A stretch of DNA of 12,111 nt, taken from Clostridiaceae bacterium (GTDB lineage: Bacteria > Bacillota > Clostridia > DSM-8532). Where the stretch lies: contig DUSJ01000035.1 of assembly GCA_012842645.1 (NCBI GenBank), forward strand, positions 1 to 12,111, in the 5' to 3' direction. Below, piece by piece: positions 1 through 6,280 of this stretch; within the stretch, counting starts at the first letter, position 1; each line of letters begins with the position of its first letter. The position numbers and the translations under genes were made by a program. The notes under the pieces were generated by a model, which saw only the letters and a program-made list of their open reading frames with translations, ran no database searches and was not told the DNA's origin.

Positions 1-275
1 AAATAATGGATACCGTAGAGCTTGCGGCAAAGCTTATGGAAGTCCTGGCCGATACTTACCCGGAAAAGATCATGGAACGGTATAAACTTGAAAGCGTTGA
101 AGGGAAAACCGGGTTCCACCTCCTGGAGGAGGCCGGAAGAAGGCGCGGCTGCCTTGTTTCAGGCGGTGAAGTAGACCTGAACAGGATAGCCGTCATTGTT
201 CTTGACGAGTTCAGGGGCGGGAAGATAGGAAAAATAACACTAGAGTTTCCACCCAGGGAGGATATTGAGAAATGA
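1..275 (+). CDS. rbgA: Ribosome biogenesis GTPase RbgA (YlqF), C-terminal fragment
   Basis: This is the 3' end of a gene that enters from the left edge; the reading frame is open through base 3, so the internal ATG at base 6 is not the true start. RbgA is a cytoplasmic circularly permuted GTPase needed for a late step of 50S ribosomal subunit assembly. Only about the last 90 of the usual 280-290 residues are visible, so the GTP-binding motifs lie outside the window. What remains is the helical C-terminal domain that contacts rRNA. It shows the family pattern DTVELA, then YPEKIMERYKL, then RRRGCLVSGGEVD and LDEFRGGKIGKITLE. The stop codon overlaps the rnhB start (ATGA), which implies translational coupling. 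The rbgA-rnhB order is the same as in Bacillus subtilis. The assignment rests on these C-terminal motifs plus the neighbour. Confidence 0.88.
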   Translation, partial: IMDTVELAAKLMEVLADTYPEKIMERYKLESVEGKTGFHLLEEAGRRRGCLVSGGEVDLNRIAVIVLDEFRGGKIGKITLEFPPREDIEK

Positions 276-1036
276 AGAAACCGACGCTTAAAAGCCTTAA
301 GGAACAGGCGGATGCCATGGAAGCGGAGCAAGCCTACAAATGGCTGAAGTCGCTTTCAGAAGAATACGGGGACTATGTCGATGATCTTGCCGATAATTAT
401 TATAAGCGATGGTTAAAAATACGCGCCGAAGAGGAAAGGCTGCTTAAAATGTCGGCCATGGAGCTTGAGGCATACGGAAAAGGTTATTTGTATGTCGGCG
501 GGATAGACGAGGCAGGGAGAGGACCGCTGGCCGGACCTGTCGTGGCAGCGTGCGTCATACTTCCTCCCGGTGTCGTGATACACAGGCTCAATGATTCGAA
601 GAAGCTGACGGAGCAGGCAAGGGACGAGCTGTATGACATAATAAAGGAAAAATCGGTATCATACGGCATTGGGATAGTGAACAACCGGAAAATAGATGAA
701 ATAAACATTTATGAAGCCACCAGAAAAGCCATGGAACTTGCCGTCAGCCATATGAAGATCAAACCGGATTTTCTCATAATCGATGCAGTAAGGCTTAGCC
801 TCGACATACCACAGAGATCGGTTCCGAAAGCTGATCAGAACTCGGTTTCGGTAGCCGCAGCCTCTATCCTGGCCAAGGTGACGAGGGATCGGATAATGGA
901 GAAACTGGACCTGAAGTATCCCGGCTACGGGCTGGCAAAGCACAAGGGCTATGGTACCGGGGAACATATCCGGGCTATCAGGGAAAAAGGTTTAAGTCCC
1001 ATACACCGTGTAAGCTTTACGAAAAATATTAAGTAA
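272..1036 (+). CDS. rnhB: Ribonuclease HII
   Basis: RNase HII cuts the RNA strand of RNA-DNA hybrids and starts removal of single ribonucleotides misincorporated into DNA. The protein is 254 residues, about the length of the B. subtilis enzyme. Residues 1-72 form a charged helical N-terminal extension, typical of Gram-positive RNase HII. The catalytic domain begins at YVGGIDEAGRGPLAGP (residues 74-89). The four acidic metal ligands are visible as D79 and E80, D171 (in IIDAVRL) and D188 (in PKADQNS). The GRG motif (82-84) recognises the 2'-OH at the junction, and DSKKLT (108-113) and VAAASILAKVTRDR (194-207) are also canonical. The ATG overlaps the rbgA stop by 4 bases, and AGGGAGG at 255-261 provides a strong ribosome site 10 bases upstream. 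No oddities; the catalytic set is complete. Confidence 0.97.
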   Translation: MKKPTLKSLKEQADAMEAEQAYKWLKSLSEEYGDYVDDLADNYYKRWLKIRAEEERLLKMSAMELEAYGKGYLYVGGIDEAGRGPLAGPVVAACVILPPGVVIHRLNDSKKLTEQARDELYDIIKEKSVSYGIGIVNNRKIDEINIYEATRKAMELAVSHMKIKPDFLIIDAVRLSLDIPQRSVPKADQNSVSVAAASILAKVTRDRIMEKLDLKYPGYGLAKHKGYGTGEHIRAIREKGLSPIHRVSFTKNIK

Positions 1037-1051
1037 ATTACGGGTGGTTTT

Positions 1052-2656
1052 ATGAACACGGCAAATGTCAACCAGGCAGCATCAAGGCAAATTCTCCAGA
1101 TACTGGCCAGGAATACTGCGGACAGCCAGGTAGCCCTTGAGACCCTGAACGCGGGAGACATTATCAGGGGAAGGATACAATCCGTCGATAATGGCCTGCT
1201 CCTGATAAAGCTGCTTGACGGCGCCGTTTTTACTGCCCAAGCCCCCGAAGGGTTCGCGGCGGGAGCTGGAGATCCTGTAACCCTGATGATAGGAGAGAAG
1301 ATGAATGATCAGCTTACCGCCCGGATAATCAGCGAGCCGCAGGCCGGAAGCAGACCAGTTGAAGAAAATACGCTTGTAAACAGAATACATAATGCTCTCA
1401 GCTCTTTAGGCGTGGCCGCATACGGAAAGGTGGCCGAAAAGGTAATGGAGCTTCTGAAAGAAGAACCCGGCATGCCCCTGGACAAAGCGGCATTTCTCGT
1501 GGCAAACGGTCTTTCCGGCAACCGGGATCTCCGGGAGATAATCGGGAAGATAGCAGATCATGAATTCAACCTCCATGAAAATCTGAAAGAACTTGAAAAC
1601 AACCTCCTGGATTTGACGAAGGCCATGGATCCGGGGAAAAGCGCGGCGATGATTAAGCCTGTGATCATAAAGCAGACCATAGAGGATCTTTCCGCTGAAC
1701 TTAAACTCATCTATCCGGAAGTTCCCGAAAAGCTCATTGAATCAGTTTCGGAAAAGCTGAACGAGATCCTGATGAAAACGCTGATGGAAGAGATGAACGG
1801 AAAGGGAAGCGCCGATGCGTCCGATATCGTGACGAAGGAAGTCTTTGAAGCCATTATTGGCAACGCCATGCGATTATCTTCCGCTGATAAAGGATCCGGC
1901 GCAGTTTCGGATAAATCGTACCCGGTTTTTGATCCCGGGCAGGCAGAAAAAATACTGAAAGTAATAAACAGGACCCTGGAGGATTATCATACAAAAGCTG
2001 AAAAACTTTCAAGAGAAGGAGAAGATGGCGTAAAAGAAATGAAAGAAGCCATCGGTAAGCTTTTTGACAAGGCATACATAAAGGCTGACGACGGAATTGT
2101 CAGGGATATGGATACCAGGGAAAAGACCCAGGCCCTGAAAGATATAATGGAACTGGCACAGAAAGTCATAAGGCATGCCGGAGACAACGCCAGGGAATCC
2201 ATTACGCCCGTTTTCAGGGAGATCGACAATGCCTTTAAATTCTTTTCCCAGGTGGTTACATACAACTCAATCATCCAGCTTCCATTGAAGATAAACGGCA
2301 GCGATTCCACCGGCGAACTATACATAATGAGGCGTAAAAGAGGGCGTAACGGCATCGATAAGGAAAACTTCACCCTGTTTATGTCCCTTGAGACAAAAAG
2401 CCTCGGGCTCGTCGAATCATATCTCAACGCTGCCAGGAAGCGCATTACAATAAGTTTCAGGGTCGAAAGCGAAGACCTGCTCAAGGTGTTTAAGGATAAT
2501 CAGAAAGCCCTTTATGACAGACTACTTGAAAAAGGTTACATCCTCGTGGAGATGAAGTGCAGGCTGCTGGATGGCGAAAGACTCAATCCCTTCAACGCTG
2601 GAGCAAGGGAAAAAGAGCTTTTTGGCAGCGAAACGAGAGTGGATATACGGATATAA
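1052..2656 (+). CDS. FliK-like protein (YlqG-type), stand-alone flagellar hook-length-control homologue
   Basis: This 534-residue soluble protein has no signal peptide or membrane segment. Residues about 33-95 look like a small beta-barrel, with alternating hydrophobics and GDIIRGRIQSVDNGLLLIKL. Residues about 100-390 are mostly helical and charged. Residues about 395-534 resemble the FliK C-terminal domain, with QLPLKING, GELYIMRRKR, SLGLVESYLNAARKRITISF and a closing LLEKGYILVEM segment. In flagella, the FliK C-terminal domain touches the FlhB tail to switch export specificity. Here the next gene encodes exactly such a tail, so the two products are likely partners (inference). B. subtilis has the same rnhB-ylqG-ylqH order. 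The start at 1052 has GGGTGG 4 bases upstream and lies 15 bases after rnhB. The cellular function is unknown; no other flagellar gene is visible. I am confident of the family pattern, less so of the role. Confidence 0.8.
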   Translation: MNTANVNQAASRQILQILARNTADSQVALETLNAGDIIRGRIQSVDNGLLLIKLLDGAVFTAQAPEGFAAGAGDPVTLMIGEKMNDQLTARIISEPQAGSRPVEENTLVNRIHNALSSLGVAAYGKVAEKVMELLKEEPGMPLDKAAFLVANGLSGNRDLREIIGKIADHEFNLHENLKELENNLLDLTKAMDPGKSAAMIKPVIIKQTIEDLSAELKLIYPEVPEKLIESVSEKLNEILMKTLMEEMNGKGSADASDIVTKEVFEAIIGNAMRLSSADKGSGAVSDKSYPVFDPGQAEKILKVINRTLEDYHTKAEKLSREGEDGVKEMKEAIGKLFDKAYIKADDGIVRDMDTREKTQALKDIMELAQKVIRHAGDNARESITPVFREIDNAFKFFSQVVTYNSIIQLPLKINGSDSTGELYIMRRKRGRNGIDKENFTLFMSLETKSLGLVESYLNAARKRITISFRVESEDLLKVFKDNQKALYDRLLEKGYILVEMKCRLLDGERLNPFNAGAREKELFGSETRVDIRI

Positions 2657-2667
2657 GAGGTAATTTT

Positions 2668-2973
2668 ATGGCATCGGACAAGAACGGGGCTAATAAAATA
2701 AAGAAGGCTTCGGCTTTGAGTTATACCCCCGGCGAGGATAAGGCGCCGAAGGTCATAGCTTCGGGCAAGGGCGAAATAGCGCAGAAAATAATCGAAAAAG
2801 CCCGGGAAGCGAGGATCCCGGTATACGAGGATGCTCACCTTGCCGAGGCTTTGTCACACATTAAGCTTGGCGAAGAGATACCTTCAGAGCTTTATGAAGT
2901 TGTGGCCGAAGTGCTTGCATTTATCAGCAGGCTGGATGAGAACTACGGTATCAGTAAAAAGCTAACCAGATGA
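2668..2973 (+). CDS. ylqH: FlhB C-terminal-tail-like protein (YlqH type)
   Basis: A 101-residue soluble protein equivalent to the part of FlhB that follows its NPTH self-cleavage site. It starts with a short polar stretch, then shows APKVIASGKGEIAQKI (26-41), IPVYEDAHLAEAL (50-62) and IPSELYEVVAEVLAFI (71-86), all standard FlhB/EscU tail motifs. FlhB's four membrane helices and the NPTH loop are absent, so this protein cannot form an export gate and has nothing to self-cleave. I chose ATG 2668 because AAGAGG at 2655-2660 sits 7 bases upstream and the protein then begins at the conserved domain. A longer in-frame version from 2557 would overlap the preceding gene by 100 bases with no recognisable homology. 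It follows the FliK-like gene by 11 bases, and the pair very likely forms a co-translated unit of unknown function. Confidence 0.87.
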   Translation: MASDKNGANKIKKASALSYTPGEDKAPKVIASGKGEIAQKIIEKAREARIPVYEDAHLAEALSHIKLGEEIPSELYEVVAEVLAFISRLDENYGISKKLTR

Positions 2974-3008
2974 TTTGGGGTAAATACTGAAAAAGCTGTT
3001 TCCCGTAT

Positions 3009-3035
3009 ATCACCCGAAGCGAAGGAAGGATCTCA
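3009..3035 (+). repeat. Dispersed intergenic repeat, copy 1 (short form)
   Basis: The segment contains CCCGAAGCGAAGGAAGGATCTCA, given here in its parts: CCCGAA, then GCGAAG, then GAAGGATCTCA. The same ordered blocks occur at 9969-10006, where the middle is longer. Both copies lie only in non-coding gaps and in the same orientation relative to transcription. The pattern resembles the short GCGAAG...AAGGATCT intergenic repeats that I recall as common in clostridial and other genomes. I cannot name a curated family. Confidence 0.5.
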
Positions 3036-3039
3036 GTTT

Positions 3040-3074
3040 AGGGGGCTGTCAAAACAATACTTGTGCAAGCCCCT
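3040..3074. repeat. Imperfect hairpin upstream of yraN
   Basis: AGGGGGCT at 3040-3047 pairs with AGCCCCT at 3068-3074, giving seven pairs with one unpaired G and a loop of about 20 bases. No U-rich tail follows, so it is not a standard intrinsic terminator. It overlaps the non-preferred upstream ATG at 3077 on its 3' side but leaves the preferred yraN start and its ribosome site free. It may be a remnant of the adjacent repeat, a processing signal or chance. Confidence 0.35.
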
Positions 3075-3095
3075 GCATGCCAAATGATGAATATG

Positions 3096-3101
3096 AAAGG
3101 A
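3096..3101 (+). promoter_or_regulatory. Ribosome binding site that decides the yraN start
   Basis: AAAGGA lies 11 bases upstream of ATG 3113. The in-frame upstream ATG at 3077 has only TTGTGCAAGCCCCTGC before it, with no purine-rich site. This favours 3113 as the yraN start. Confidence 0.5.
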
Positions 3102-3112
3102 ATAAACATTTT

Positions 3113-3478
3113 ATGAACAACCGTGCATACGGCACCCTCGGGGAAGAGGCTGCAGCAGCATACCTGATAAAACAAGGATACAGGATCCTGCGCAGGAATT
3201 TCCGCGCAGGGAGACTGGGTGAGATAGACATTATAGGGATGGACAATGACACGCTCTGCTTTGTCGAGGTTAAAACAAGAAGCAGCGATGTGTACGGGAC
3301 CCCCGCGCAGGCATTGTCCTACAGGAAACAGGCCGCCATCATCAGGCTGGCACGGATCTACATGCAGAACAGCCGATGCATGGATAAGCCTGTACGCTTC
3401 GATGTTATAGAACTGAAGATGGACAGGGCAGGAAATGTCCGTGATATCCATCTTATTAAAAACGCGTTCCAGGAGTAG
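3113..3478 (+). CDS. yraN: UPF0102/YraN family endonuclease-fold protein
   Basis: A 121-residue cytoplasmic protein of the YraN family, whose restriction-endonuclease-like fold is related to Holliday-junction resolvases; the exact role is not settled. The opening RAYGTLGEEAAAAYL (4-18) is the family N-terminal helix. The catalytic-type residues are visible in GEIDIIG (36-42) and FVEVKTR (50-56): E37, D39, E52 and K54. GTPAQALSYRKQAAI (62-76) is the conserved basic helix. I chose ATG 3113 over ATG 3077, which would add 12 residues, because only 3113 has a plausible ribosome site and the family normally starts here. In many bacteria yraN sits next to rnhB, as it does here after the FliK/FlhB-like pair. 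The stop codon is 6 bases before the dipeptidase start. Confidence 0.92.
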   Translation: MNNRAYGTLGEEAAAAYLIKQGYRILRRNFRAGRLGEIDIIGMDNDTLCFVEVKTRSSDVYGTPAQALSYRKQAAIIRLARIYMQNSRCMDKPVRFDVIELKMDRAGNVRDIHLIKNAFQE

Positions 3479-3484
3479 GCGACC

Positions 3485-4453
3485 ATGCATTTTTTTGATG
3501 CCCATTGCGATATATTGTCCGTCATAAATTCCCCTTCGCAGCTTGTGTCAAATAACAGGCACTGGGATATCGGGCGCGCTTTGTCGAACGGCCCGTTTTT
3601 GCAGGTGTTTTCCCTTTTTGCTCCCGACAGTGATCCGCGGTCAAGGAAAAAGAAAATGGAAGATCAGCTTGAAATGGCCCGACTTGCTGAAAGCCTTTTT
3701 CCTGAAAGGCTGAAAATGGTCCGAACTGACGGAGACATTGACAACTGGATAAATGACAGGGACACCAGGCAGGTCAGGTACATAATAGAGGCCGAGGGAG
3801 CCGAGATCCTCGGCGATTCGCTCGACGAACTGGACAGGTTATATGACAAGGGCTTAAGGATACTTACACTGTCATGGAACTTCGATAACTCTGTCTGCGA
3901 CAGCGCAGCAGGAGTCAATACCCATAACGGGCTGTCCGCTTTTGGCCGGAAGGTAATAGAGAGGGCTGAAAAGCTCGGTATAATAATAGATTTGTCCCAC
4001 TCCTCCGACAAAACATTTTCCGACGTGGAAGAAATTGCAAAAAAGCCTTTCATTGCTTCTCACAGCAACAGCAGGACCGTCTGCGGCCACAGGCGCAACC
4101 TTGCCGACGACCAGGTCATATCCGTCGCGAAAAGGGGAGGGGTCATCGGGATCAACCTGTACCCGAGATTCCTGGCGGATACGGGAAATGCAGGGATTAC
4201 GGAAATAATAAAACATGTGGAATATATATCTTCACTGGTTGGGACGGGACATATCGGCTTCGGGTTCGACTTTGACGGGATCGATTATACCCCCGACGGG
4301 ATCAGGGGGGTGGAGGATACGGTTAAAGTGGCGGAAGCCCTTCTCAGACTGAATTACAGCGAGGAAGCCGTAAAAGGAATAGCGGGGCTCAACTTTGCCG
4401 GATTCATGAGGAGAATCCTGTCAGGTTGTGAATACAGCGAAAATAATATATAA
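3485..4453 (+). CDS. Membrane-dipeptidase family peptidase M19 (cytoplasmic)
   Basis: A zinc dipeptidase of the renal-dipeptidase (M19) family, 322 residues, with a TIM-barrel metal site. The ligands can be traced: H7 and D9 in DAHCD, the bridging E104 in EAEGAE, H172 in IDLSHSS and H193 in ASHSNSR. The conserved R203 or R204 and D262 (GFDFDG) complete the site. There is no signal peptide or lipobox, so unlike the mammalian enzyme it acts in the cytoplasm. Family members hydrolyse dipeptides, including some with a D-residue at the C-terminal position; the substrate here is not predictable. AGGAG overlapping the end of yraN lies 10 bases upstream of the ATG. It may recycle cell-wall-derived dipeptides, but that is a guess. 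The catalytic set is complete and the length is normal for bacterial homologues. Confidence 0.94.
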   Translation: MHFFDAHCDILSVINSPSQLVSNNRHWDIGRALSNGPFLQVFSLFAPDSDPRSRKKKMEDQLEMARLAESLFPERLKMVRTDGDIDNWINDRDTRQVRYIIEAEGAEILGDSLDELDRLYDKGLRILTLSWNFDNSVCDSAAGVNTHNGLSAFGRKVIERAEKLGIIIDLSHSSDKTFSDVEEIAKKPFIASHSNSRTVCGHRRNLADDQVISVAKRGGVIGINLYPRFLADTGNAGITEIIKHVEYISSLVGTGHIGFGFDFDGIDYTPDGIRGVEDTVKVAEALLRLNYSEEAVKGIAGLNFAGFMRRILSGCEYSENNI

Positions 4454-4467
4454 TATCATTCGGGTAT

Positions 4468-4472
4468 GGGAG
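4468..4472 (+). promoter_or_regulatory. Ribosome binding site that bears on the rlmN start
   Basis: GGGAG lies 5 bases before ATG 4478. Two in-frame ATGs lie upstream or adjacent: 4466, which would place this purine run inside the gene, and 4475, which is only 2 bases away from it. Only a weak CGGG precedes 4466. The site therefore favours 4478, but 4466 cannot be excluded. Confidence 0.45.
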
Positions 4473-4477
4473 ATATG

Positions 4478-5527
4478 ATGGATAAAAAAAGAGATATACT
4501 GGACATGGAACCGGACGAGCTCGCCGAAGCGCTGAAAGCACTGGGCTACCCGTCTTTCAGGGCAAAACAGGTATACAAGTGGCTGTATTCCGGTTGCCTT
4601 GATTTCAGCTCCATGACAAATCTCCCCAAGGATATGAGAGTGAAGCTCAGTGAAGAATTTACTGCCGGCGGCCTCAGAATAGCCAATAAGCATGTATCGA
4701 AAGTTGACGGTACCAGGAAGTATTTGCTCGAGCTTCATGACGGGAATATCATTGAAAGCGTGCTTATGAAATACCATTACGGCTACTCGGCATGCCTTTC
4801 CACGCAGGTTGGCTGCCGTATGGGCTGCGCCTTCTGCGCGTCGGCAAGCCTGGGGTTCGTAAGGAACCTTACTGTGGGGGAACTGGTGGCTCAGGTCCTC
4901 AGTATCATGAATGACATCGGAGATAGGATTGGCCACCTGGTATTGATGGGCATCGGGGAGCCTTTTGACAATTATGATAATGTAATGAGGTTTTTACGGA
5001 GGGTAAACAGGGAAGACACACTTAATATCAGCTACAGGAAAATGACAGTGTCTACCTGCGGGATAGTGCCGAAAATACTGGAGTTTGCGAGGGAAGGAAT
5101 ACCTGTGAACCTGTCGGTGTCCCTCCATGCTCCCGATGATGAAATAAGGAGAAGGACCATGCCCGTTGCACGGAGCTGGTCCATGGATGAGCTCCTGAAA
5201 GCATGCAACGAGTATACGAGGATTACCTCAAGACGGATAACCTATGAATATTCGCTTATAGAGGATGTCAACGACTCGCCGGAGCATGCCAGGACACTTG
5301 CAGAAAAGCTTAAGGGAACCCTTTGTCATGTAAACCTGATCCCGGTCAATACCGTGGAAGGGATAGACTTCAGCAAGAGCTCAAGGGAAAGAACGGAAGC
5401 CTTTAAGAAAGTACTTGAAAAATACGGGATAGCTGTTACAGTAAGAAGAGAACTCGGAAGCGATATAATGGCCGCCTGCGGACAGCTCAGGAGAAACACT
5501 CTCATGATGGAACCGAAGAAGGTGTAA
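4478..5527 (+). CDS. rlmN: Dual-specificity 23S rRNA/tRNA (adenine-C2)-methyltransferase RlmN
   Basis: RlmN is a radical-SAM enzyme that methylates C2 of A2503 in 23S rRNA and of A37 in some tRNAs, tuning translational fidelity. From ATG 4478 it is 349 residues. The [4Fe-4S] cluster cysteines form CxxxCxxC at C113, C117 and C120 (CRMGCAFC). C106, seven residues before the first cluster cysteine, and C334 in MAACGQL match the two reaction cysteines of E. coli RlmN (C118 and C355). MGIGEPFDNYDNV (residues 157-169) is the GEP SAM-binding motif, and RRELGSDI precedes C334. The N-terminal helical RNA-binding domain (FRAKQVYKWLY) is also typical. The start could be 4 residues earlier at 4466. The next gene, prpC, begins 3 bases after the stop. 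The lack of an A2503 C8-methylating Cfr signature and the usual genomic context both favour RlmN. Confidence 0.96.
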   Translation: MDKKRDILDMEPDELAEALKALGYPSFRAKQVYKWLYSGCLDFSSMTNLPKDMRVKLSEEFTAGGLRIANKHVSKVDGTRKYLLELHDGNIIESVLMKYHYGYSACLSTQVGCRMGCAFCASASLGFVRNLTVGELVAQVLSIMNDIGDRIGHLVLMGIGEPFDNYDNVMRFLRRVNREDTLNISYRKMTVSTCGIVPKILEFAREGIPVNLSVSLHAPDDEIRRRTMPVARSWSMDELLKACNEYTRITSRRITYEYSLIEDVNDSPEHARTLAEKLKGTLCHVNLIPVNTVEGIDFSKSSRERTEAFKKVLEKYGIAVTVRRELGSDIMAACGQLRRNTLMMEPKKV

Positions 5528-5530
5528 ATT

Positions 5531-6262
5531 TTGAAGTATTCGGCATTAAGCGACATAGGCCTTAAAAGGGAAAAAAACGAAGACAGTTGGAATATCGTTT
5601 TGGACGGTAGCGGTAATCCGATAGGGTTTATTATCGCAGACGGCATGGGCGGGTATCTTGCCGGGGAGGAAGCAAGCAGGATAGCCGTTGAAGAGATGTC
5701 AGAGATGGTCATGGAATGCGTCTCGGGAAGCTATTCATCCGACGAGATTAACGAAATTGTTGCAAAGCGTATAAATATCATTAACAACAGGATAATGGAT
5801 TACTCCCTGAACAACCTCGGAGGACTGAGAAGCGGCACTACGCTTTCAGTAGGAATGGTCATAGGTGATATCATGCATATAATCCATGTGGGCGACAGCC
5901 GGGTTTACCGTATCAGGAACGGTGCCATCAGCCGCCTGACCGAGGATCATTCACTTGTGGCCGAGCTTGTCAGGGAAGGCATTATAAGCGCTGACGAAGC
6001 CAATCATCATCCCGACAGGAACCGCATTACGCGGGCGTTGGGATTTGAGGAAAATTTCTTTCCGGATATAATCAAAGAAGTCATACAGCCTGGGGACATC
6101 TACATTTTCTGCACTGACGGGCTTTATGAAGACCTGGATGATGAGGACATACTGAGGACGGTTCTTGAAGAACCGCGCGAAAAAATTTCACAGCGCCTTA
6201 TAGAAAAAGCCAAGGAATCCGGAGGAAGCGACAATATAACAGTTATTGTCGCCTGGATGTAG
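5531..6262 (+). CDS. prpC: PP2C-type Ser/Thr protein phosphatase PrpC (Stp)
   Basis: A metal-dependent PPM-family phosphatase, 243 residues, that reverses phosphorylation by the PASTA kinase encoded next to it. It is soluble and cytoplasmic. The family motifs occur in order: SDIGLKREKNED (7-18), IADGMGGYLAGEEAS (35-49), SGTTL (101-105), HVGDSRVYRI (119-128), LTEDHSLV (136-143), TDGLYEDL (195-202) and SDNITVI (233-239). Metal ligands D37 and G38, D196 and D234 are all present. It starts with TTG at 5531, 3 bases after the rlmN stop. The AAGAAGG purine run at the end of rlmN is the likely ribosome site, so translation probably depends on rlmN. No ATG lies close enough to give a complete motif 1, so TTG is well supported. 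The length is standard for bacterial Stp proteins. Confidence 0.96.
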   Translation: MKYSALSDIGLKREKNEDSWNIVLDGSGNPIGFIIADGMGGYLAGEEASRIAVEEMSEMVMECVSGSYSSDEINEIVAKRINIINNRIMDYSLNNLGGLRSGTTLSVGMVIGDIMHIIHVGDSRVYRIRNGAISRLTEDHSLVAELVREGIISADEANHHPDRNRITRALGFEENFFPDIIKEVIQPGDIYIFCTDGLYEDLDDEDILRTVLEEPREKISQRLIEKAKESGGSDNITVIVAWM

Positions 6263-6280
6263 CCAAAGGGGTGTAGAGAA

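Larger units (their letters stand above)
2974..3112. other. Intergenic gap before yraN
   Basis: A 139-base stretch between the FlhB-like gene and yraN, longer than most spacings in this part of the window. It contains a dispersed-repeat-like segment (3009-3035), then a G-rich/C-rich inverted repeat (3040-3074), then the yraN ribosome site. I see no T-tract after the hairpin, so it is not a clear terminator, and no convincing -35/-10 promoter pair. Confidence 0.6.

Noticed and set aside
272..490. N-terminal extension of RNase HII as a fused extra domain
   Set aside because: Gram-positive RNase HII proteins normally carry about 70 residues before the catalytic domain, so this is ordinary.
1987..2484. 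165-codon open frame on the - strand inside the FliK-like gene
   Set aside because: Low-complexity Ser/Leu-rich translation typical of an antisense shadow; no ribosome site or homology pattern.
2557..2667. N-terminal extension of the FlhB-like protein from an upstream in-frame ATG
   Set aside because: It overlaps the FliK-like gene, carries no family motif, and ATG 2668 has a better ribosome site.
3041..3056. GGGGGCTGTCAAAACA resembling a transposon end
   Set aside because: A general resemblance only; there is no second end, no transposase and no duplication to support it.
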